Part shown: piece after piece, positions 58,827 through 64,000 of the stretch
Numbering within the stretch: position 1 is the stretch's first letter
Layout of the letters: each line of letters starts with the position of its first letter
Translations under genes and position numbers: made by a program
From: Cladochytrium replicatum
Lineage: Eukaryota; Chytridiomycota; Chytridiomycetes; Cladochytriales; Cladochytriaceae
Direction of reading: 5' to 3'
Assembly (NCBI GenBank): GCA_025526935.1
Contig: JAHLKD010000010.1
Span: 434,001-498,000, forward strand
Length of the DNA stretch: 64,000 nucleotides
Notes under the pieces: generated by a model
What the model was told of the DNA's origin: nothing
What the model saw: the letters and a program-made list of their open reading frames with translations, nothing else
The model's database searches: none

Positions 58827-61112
58827 ATGAAACTTGAGTCGGAACTGGAGAAGTCGAGCACGGGAGACGGGGATTTTGGGCCTGCAGCACCACCAGCTGA
58901 TGCGTCTCAGATGCGTCTCGAAAGAAGTGTGAATACGTTAGTATTGGAGGAAGATGAGTTCGGGCCTGCACCGCCGTCACTGAGGAACGAAAGCGACGAT
59001 GGGAGTGATGATATCACAGATGATGGCGAAGACAAAGAAGACGTGCTGCCATTCACACACGAGATCAAGCTGATGGATCACACGCGAGTACGATAAGAAC
59101 TGATAAGAGTTGGAACCCTCTATGCATTGCTGATTTGATGCTCATCACGGACAGGCAGTGTGTGCTATTGGTCTGGATCCGGCAGGATCAAGAATGGTCG
59201 CCAGTGGACGAGACTGCTTTGTGAAAATGTGGGATTTCGCAGGGATGGACAGCTCTTTACGCCCATTCAGATCATTTGAACTGTCTGGAGGAAATTCGGT
59301 TTTCATTTTCTTCATTTTAACTGAGCGAGGCTGATCTTCGAACATCGAAGATCCACGAGATGAATTTTAGTCTCACGGGAGAGACGTTTATGATCGCATC
59401 CGCGGAATTGGTGCCAGAGCTGTTCCATCGAGATGGAAATCAAATGTATGCCTCTAAAAAGACACACGATTTCCTCCCGGTTATGACCAGTTTCATTCAT
59501 CCAGAGCCGAGTTTGCTAAAGGAGATCTGTACATACGAGATCGACGACACACACAGTTCGGCTTATTTACGTCTCAGTGTGATGAACGTCTCAGTGTGAT
59601 GATTAACTTTTCAACTGATATACTTCTTAAGTGGTCATGTTGCAGCTCTTTCTACAATCAAGTGGCACCCTAGCGACAAACAGACCTTTTTGACGGCAGC
59701 GGCAGACAGCACAGTGAGGTATGTGTCACTCTTGCCATCTAGATTCTATTTTCTGACGATTTCACAAGAATCTAGGACATTGAAGACAAGCTTGCCCAAA
59801 AGTCCGTTATTGTTGTGAAATCCAAGATCAAAGGTGGTGTGACACCAATATACTCTGCAAACTTTTCACATTATGGGAAGCTCATTGCTGCTGGTAACCA
59901 AAGATACATAATCTTTAAGTGAGTTAAGACGCGACAACATGCAGGCGGAGACGATGGTGTGATCAGGTTGTGGAAAGTCGATGGGCAGTACATCAATCCC
60001 ACTTACGTGAGTCAAACGCTGCTCCATTGTGTAGAAGCAAATTATGAGTCATCTCTGACCAACAAAAGTCTGTAGAAGAACACACTCCAGGAAGCGCAAT
60101 CACATCTCTGATGTTCTCAGTCAATAATCACAGTTTCTCTCACGGTCCATGGTTCCGTGAAACTCTGGGATATTCGCAATTTCCGTGCTCCGGCAACCTC
60201 ACTCCCGACATCATTCGAGGAGAACAATGTCATTTTCTCCCCCGACGAGCAACACGTCCTCACGGGGCAGACGATGGAACATTGGTGATGTTGAGCCGAC
60301 AAACTTTTGCAGTTGAACGACGCATCACGATCGAAGAGCGCAAACTTCGAAACAGCCGATAAAAAAGCAGCTGGAATCGGCTTTGGTGCGTGCGATATGG
60401 CACTCTAAACTCAATCAAGTTGTTGTGGGAATGTCCCGTGGATCAGTTCATATGCTGTACGACCCGAACGTGAGCATTAATGGTGCAAAGCTTTGCGCTG
60501 TAAAGGAGCCAAAGAGAAGGCAGGCCGAAGAAGTTGCCATGTTAGTGCGGTGAGTGGGTGAAAGCTAGTTTCTATTTCATCAACAGTAATTCATTGAATC
60601 CGTGCGTCGTGGTTTGCATGTGCTTGTGTAAATACTAACAGTTTTGATGCTAGATCTATCGTTAGTGCAGATCCCGAGGATGAGGAAGAGTAGAGAGTGG
60701 AAAAACGAAAGCGCAACAAAACTTCGACGAGATTTACGTCCAGGTAAGCGGGTGTCCGCCAATCGTTTCAGCCCATCATACTTTTCAGTTTTAACAGACG
60801 CGCCAATTACTGGGCCTGGACGTGGTGGAAAGGTTGGTACCCTGACTCAACACATCATGCGCGGCCTCATCAAAGACACGAGTCGCGACTCTGACCCACG
60901 TGAAGCCTTCCTGAGGCATGCAACTGAGGCAGAAAGTGAGAGATATACAGTAGCGAGTATCTCATGTGGCTCTGACGCAATGATACTTCAATTAATCCAG
61001 CGGATCCATACAGGCCTACAAGAAAACACAGCCGGAGCCTGTTTATGCCAAAGCAGTATATGAGGATGAGGACGAAGAGAAGAGGGAAAACCTAAAGAAA
61101 CGGAAGCAGTGA
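58827..61112 (+). pseudogene. WDR70-like WD-repeat protein, disabled copy
   Basis: WDR70 is a nuclear WD40 protein linked to chromatin and DNA damage. Recognisable pieces in order are the acidic lead with VLPFTHEIKLMDHT, VCAIGLDPAGSRMVASGRD, MWDFAGMDSSLRPFRSFE, NFSLTGETFMIAS, GDLYIRDRRHT, GHVAALSTIKWHPSDKQTFL, GGVTPIYSANFSHYGKLIAA, VIRLWKVDGQYIN, VKLWDIRNFRAPATSLPTSF, DDGTLVMLSRQTF, AIWHSKLNQVVVGMSRGSVH and the tail PITGPGRGGKVGT with SDPREAFLRHA. Lesions include a TGG-to-TAG change just before DIEDKLAQ near 59774. Frame shifts lie near 60148, before ADDGTLVM near 60260, near 60330, and close to the C-terminus near 61015. The N-terminal exon is missing or unrecognised. A whole copy probably exists elsewhere. 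Confidence 0.87.
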
Positions 61113-61198
61113 ATTGTATTTATTGTATAATGTCGCTTGTATTGATGAACGATGAAGGGGTTTGAAATTAATTGGGTATCATCCCCAACACGTTCCAC

Positions 61199-62650
61199 TT
61201 AAGCCAAAGTCTTAAGATCAGCCTCATTGCTAACGTGCGCTGACTTTGAAATCGTAACACCACGCAATGCTTCCAACCCTTCGCCATCATAGGTGACCAA
61301 TGGGCTAAGTTCGACCTCAACTCCATCAGCAATCTTTGCGCCAGCGGCGACGGCGAAGCGATGGTGTTGTGTGAGGATATCTGCCCTCGAGGTTTCGGGA
61401 TTGTCCCCAGCAGGAGTTCCAGGGGCATTCTTCAAAGGCGAGAACTCTTCGTTTCTAGCATTTTCAAGGACCGCGAACCGCTCAGCGAAGGGGATGACGT
61501 CAAAGATGAACAACTCCAGCTTGATCCCGTTCGGTTTCTCGGGTTTGATTTCCGCACCTGTCGCCACTTCAACGTGCTTGATCTTCTTCTTTGCGACGTG
61601 GAACTCGAGCTCGTCCTCCTTGGCGTCGATCTTCTTGAGGAAGTCGAGGGTGTAATAGTGGTTTGCAACGTTTGCTGCGTTGAAGACGAGAGATCCGTCG
61701 GGCTTGGTCTGCTCGGCCATCTTGGGGTCGATCTCAGAGTACTCTACGACACCGAAGCGGCCGTTGCGGCGACAGATCACCCCGACGGGCTCGGAGGCGT
61801 ACGCTTTCGGGACGACTTTGACGCCAGAGTCTGCGTTGCGCTCGACCATGGCGCCGATGAAAACCGGATCCGCGACTTTGACCAAGCAGTTGTCGACGCA
61901 GTAGGCGTGGATGTATGGAATGCCGCGGCGTTCGAGGTCAGCAATCACACCTTCCTTGCGAAGAGCAGCGTAAATGCCGCCGTTTCCGTCCGGAGCGACG
62001 GCGACAGAGCTCTTGGTCTCCAAAAGGATCTTTCCCTCATTGCTGAACGCTGGGAGAATTCCCTGGTTGAAGAAGAAGACGTTCTCCTCTTTGAGCCCGA
62101 AGAACTTGTGTTCGCGGAAGAAGCTCTCGGTTGCTGCACGGGTCGGGGCGGATGTCATGACATACCAAGGAATCACAACATCGGCGCTAGCGCCTGTGTC
62201 ATCCTTGGCGACCTTTTGGAGACGCAAAATCCTCTCACCCTGGAGCTGGAAAAGCGATTTGTGGGAGGGAAGTTGGATGTCGTAGCAGCCTTTTGGAGCA
62301 GAAGAGCCCAAGCGAGTTCCTTGTCCGCCCGCAAGCAACAAGACAGCGACTTTGCCTTGAGAAATTAGTCGCAGACCGGTCTCCCGCCAAGCTTTCACTT
62401 TCTCCGGGGTAGATTTCAGAACTGAATCGACCGCACTTTCTGGGAGAGGCTCGATCTTTGAGTTTTCCGCTGTCAAAGGGGGTGCATTCGTCGCAGTCTT
62501 GAAGATCTTGCTGACACGAGCAGGATCGATCTGGTTGAGGTCAGCGAGCAAGTTTGCTTTCTCGGCATCCGAGAGGGTGTCCCAGAATGCAAAGACATGA
62601 CCCTGCCCAGCGCTTTCGAAGCGGGGTTTGAGAACTTCGTAGGTCGCCAT
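61199..62650 (-). CDS. UAP1: UDP-N-acetylglucosamine pyrophosphorylase
   Basis: UAP1 makes UDP-GlcNAc from UTP and GlcNAc-1-phosphate, the precursor for chitin, GPI anchors and N-glycans. The gene is a single uninterrupted frame of 483 codons from the first ATG at 62650. It has the nucleotide loop VLLLAGGQGTRLGSSAPKGC, the DIQLPSHKSLFQLQGERI substrate region, PWYVMTSAPT, VAPDGNGGIYAAL, HAYCVDNCLVKVADP, ASEPVGVICRRNG and FVIPFAE-like residues (FIFDVIPFAE). Length and motifs fit eukaryotic UAP1. The frame stays open 28 codons upstream of the ATG, but without another ATG. The lack of introns is unusual here. It is convergent with the WDR70 remnant. Confidence 0.96.
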   Translation of the reverse strand: MATYEVLKPRFESAGQGHVFAFWDTLSDAEKANLLADLNQIDPARVSKIFKTATNAPPLTAENSKIEPLPESAVDSVLKSTPEKVKAWRETGLRLISQGKVAVLLLAGGQGTRLGSSAPKGCYDIQLPSHKSLFQLQGERILRLQKVAKDDTGASADVVIPWYVMTSAPTRAATESFFREHKFFGLKEENVFFFNQGILPAFSNEGKILLETKSSVAVAPDGNGGIYAALRKEGVIADLERRGIPYIHAYCVDNCLVKVADPVFIGAMVERNADSGVKVVPKAYASEPVGVICRRNGRFGVVEYSEIDPKMAEQTKPDGSLVFNAANVANHYYTLDFLKKIDAKEDELEFHVAKKKIKHVEVATGAEIKPEKPNGIKLELFIFDVIPFAERFAVLENARNEEFSPLKNAPGTPAGDNPETSRADILTQHHRFAVAAGAKIADGVEVELSPLVTYDGEGLEALRGVTISKSAHVSNEADLKTLA

Positions 62651-62844
62651 TTTTTTAACGTATTCTTTGGATTGGAGAAGCGTGCTCAGTGCTGTGGCGT
62701 TGGAGAAAAGTTGAGTTTCCCACGTTTGAGTCACAAAATTGGATATACACTTTCGATATTGTTAAATAATGCTTGGAAAGACAAGAATAAGAGTAATAAT
62801 GTTAAAGATCAGATGCTGGGCGATCTGGCTGTCCTAGGGGTTGC

Positions 62845-63741
62845 TTAGTCAATCATCATCATGGATTCTGGTTGTGTGCTAGATTGGTGGCCGATGTCCA
62901 TTGTCTGGTGTGGTGATTGAACTTGTGCGCCAGGGAAACTGGCACTGGGAAATACAGGGAAACACCACGGCGACGCAAACGACGATGGAAAAGCCTCGGC
63001 GGGTGTGGCATTACAATGGTCTCGGACGACCTGGTTGCCATCATCTTCCCCGATGAGGCTAGCGCAAGATCTACGCTTTGCGAAACTATCTCGATCTGTC
63101 TCAGTTTCGTCGGATAAACTGAGATGCTTCAGCGAGCCTGCGCGGCCCACAGGAAGTACTCCGCTGGATCGTGGTTGGGACAAAGTTGATGCCACGCGCA
63201 AGTCATCGCTGCTCGTTGAAAACACAACCTGATTAGATTCAAGACTTAGAACACTGGACGAGCGAGGATATAGCACGCTGACAGAGGACGTTCGAGACAT
63301 GACCCGAGCTGGTTGGACCCGAACTCTTTGAGAATATGAGCTGAGTGAGACCGAGCTTGTCCGCAAGTCCTCGCTGTTGGAATACTGGGGAGGTATGAGT
63401 TAGTTCGGGCGTAAGTGAACAAAGGTTACAAAGGTTACAACAAAACTCACTGCGGAGTTTTCGTTCTTGCGCTTCCTGTGGTTGCACAAGTCGACTTCTT
63501 CCATTGCCGTTTCTTGCAGGTTCTGGGGATACTGAGTTGTGCTACCCAGGCTGTAGGGGAGGACCATTTCAGGATCGGCCGAAAGTTGTCTATGTGTGGG
63601 AACAGAGCGGAGGGGCTTTTGAAGTTGGTGCCAGCCACGTGACCCAGCAGCCCCCATTTCCGGTTGAGAGCAGCGGAGAGCCGCTGGGAGAGCAGCGAGT
63701 GGCAGAAGGGCAGGACGTTTTGGCAGGATCATGTTCATCAT
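62845..63741 (-). CDS. Ser-rich protein of unknown function
   Basis: Two exons are likely. The first, from the ATG at 63741, reads MMNMILPKRPALLPLAALPA and continues to a small basic patch (CNHRKRKNENS) with a GTGAGT donor near 63450. The second starts YSNSEDLRTSSVSLSSYS and is rich in Ser/Thr with basophilic-kinase-like motifs (RTSSVS, RSSSVLSL, RRSCASLIGED). It ends QPESMMMID with a stop at 62845. No known domain is visible. It may be a phosphorylated regulatory protein, which is an inference from composition. The start could lie farther upstream. Confidence 0.55.
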
Positions 63742-64000
63742 TCCTGTTTGGCGGATCGATCTCCACAGTGTGAACTTGAGTATGGACAAAATGTTTGTAC
63801 CCTACCCGCTTGCTTCACAATATATCCTCCGAAGTCATTTCCTCGCTAACTTAGCGAGCCCCGCCACTTTTTGGGCTCAAGTTAAGCTTTTCCAAAATTC
63901 GTGTTCATCAAAGTATTTTTGTTATTTTCTACCAGCTGATAAGATCAATGACCCCTGTGGCGTCCCTCGCAGATGTCCTCCATCTCCATCACCGTCCCGG

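Noticed and set aside
61361-62368. 335-codon plus-strand open frame
   Set aside because: It is antisense to UAP1, has biased Asp/Val/Leu composition and no domain.

Overview
The window looks like nuclear DNA of a zoosporic (flagellated) fungus, most likely a chytrid or relative. Genes sit close together on both strands and carry many short GT...AG introns of about 47-70 nt. Typical fungal genes are present (SEC16, PIK1, THO2, LCL2, CipC, UAP1). Two genes normally kept only by organisms that build cilia, DNAI7 (axonemal dynein) and RABL2, are also here. There are no bacterial operons, CRISPR arrays or convincing tRNA genes.

Layout. 1-2.6 kb: weak coding remnants, a diverged hairpin-like inverted duplication, and a decayed ABC-transporter ATPase. 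3.2-9.4 kb: SEC16. 9.8-15.5 kb: HDHD2-like pseudogene, short-chain dehydrogenase, a membrane-sensor fragment, LCL2. 15.5-17.3 kb: unassigned minus-strand exons. 17.4-20.4 kb: SPB1 pseudogene. 20.5-25.7 kb: RABL3 and PIK1, divergent. 25.7-36 kb: a possible type II membrane protein, a GTPBP1/2 GTPase, PPP2R3C, an R3HCC1-like protein and several unknown small genes. 36.1-45.9 kb: DNAI7 and THO2 head to tail. 46.7-51.9 kb: GCSH, CipC, RABL2, membrane-anchored prolidase. 51.9-55.6 kb: repeat-rich and without clear genes. 55.6-58.3 kb: EFB1 and a quinone oxidoreductase. 58.8-61.1 kb: WDR70 pseudogene. 61.2-63.7 kb: UAP1 and a Ser-rich unknown.

The genes are mostly unrelated housekeeping functions: ER exit sites (SEC16), Golgi PI4P (PIK1), ribosome maturation (SPB1), mRNP assembly (THO2), translation (EFB1), one-carbon metabolism (GCSH), chitin precursor supply (UAP1) and flagellum (DNAI7, RABL2). 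The most striking feature is that intact long genes alternate with heavily disabled copies of normally single-copy, conserved genes (SPB1, WDR70, HDHD2-like, ABC ATPase). This is what gene loss after a genome or segment duplication would leave. I found no convincing new multi-gene system; the findings below are the best leads. Exon limits were placed by eye from splice motifs and family similarity.
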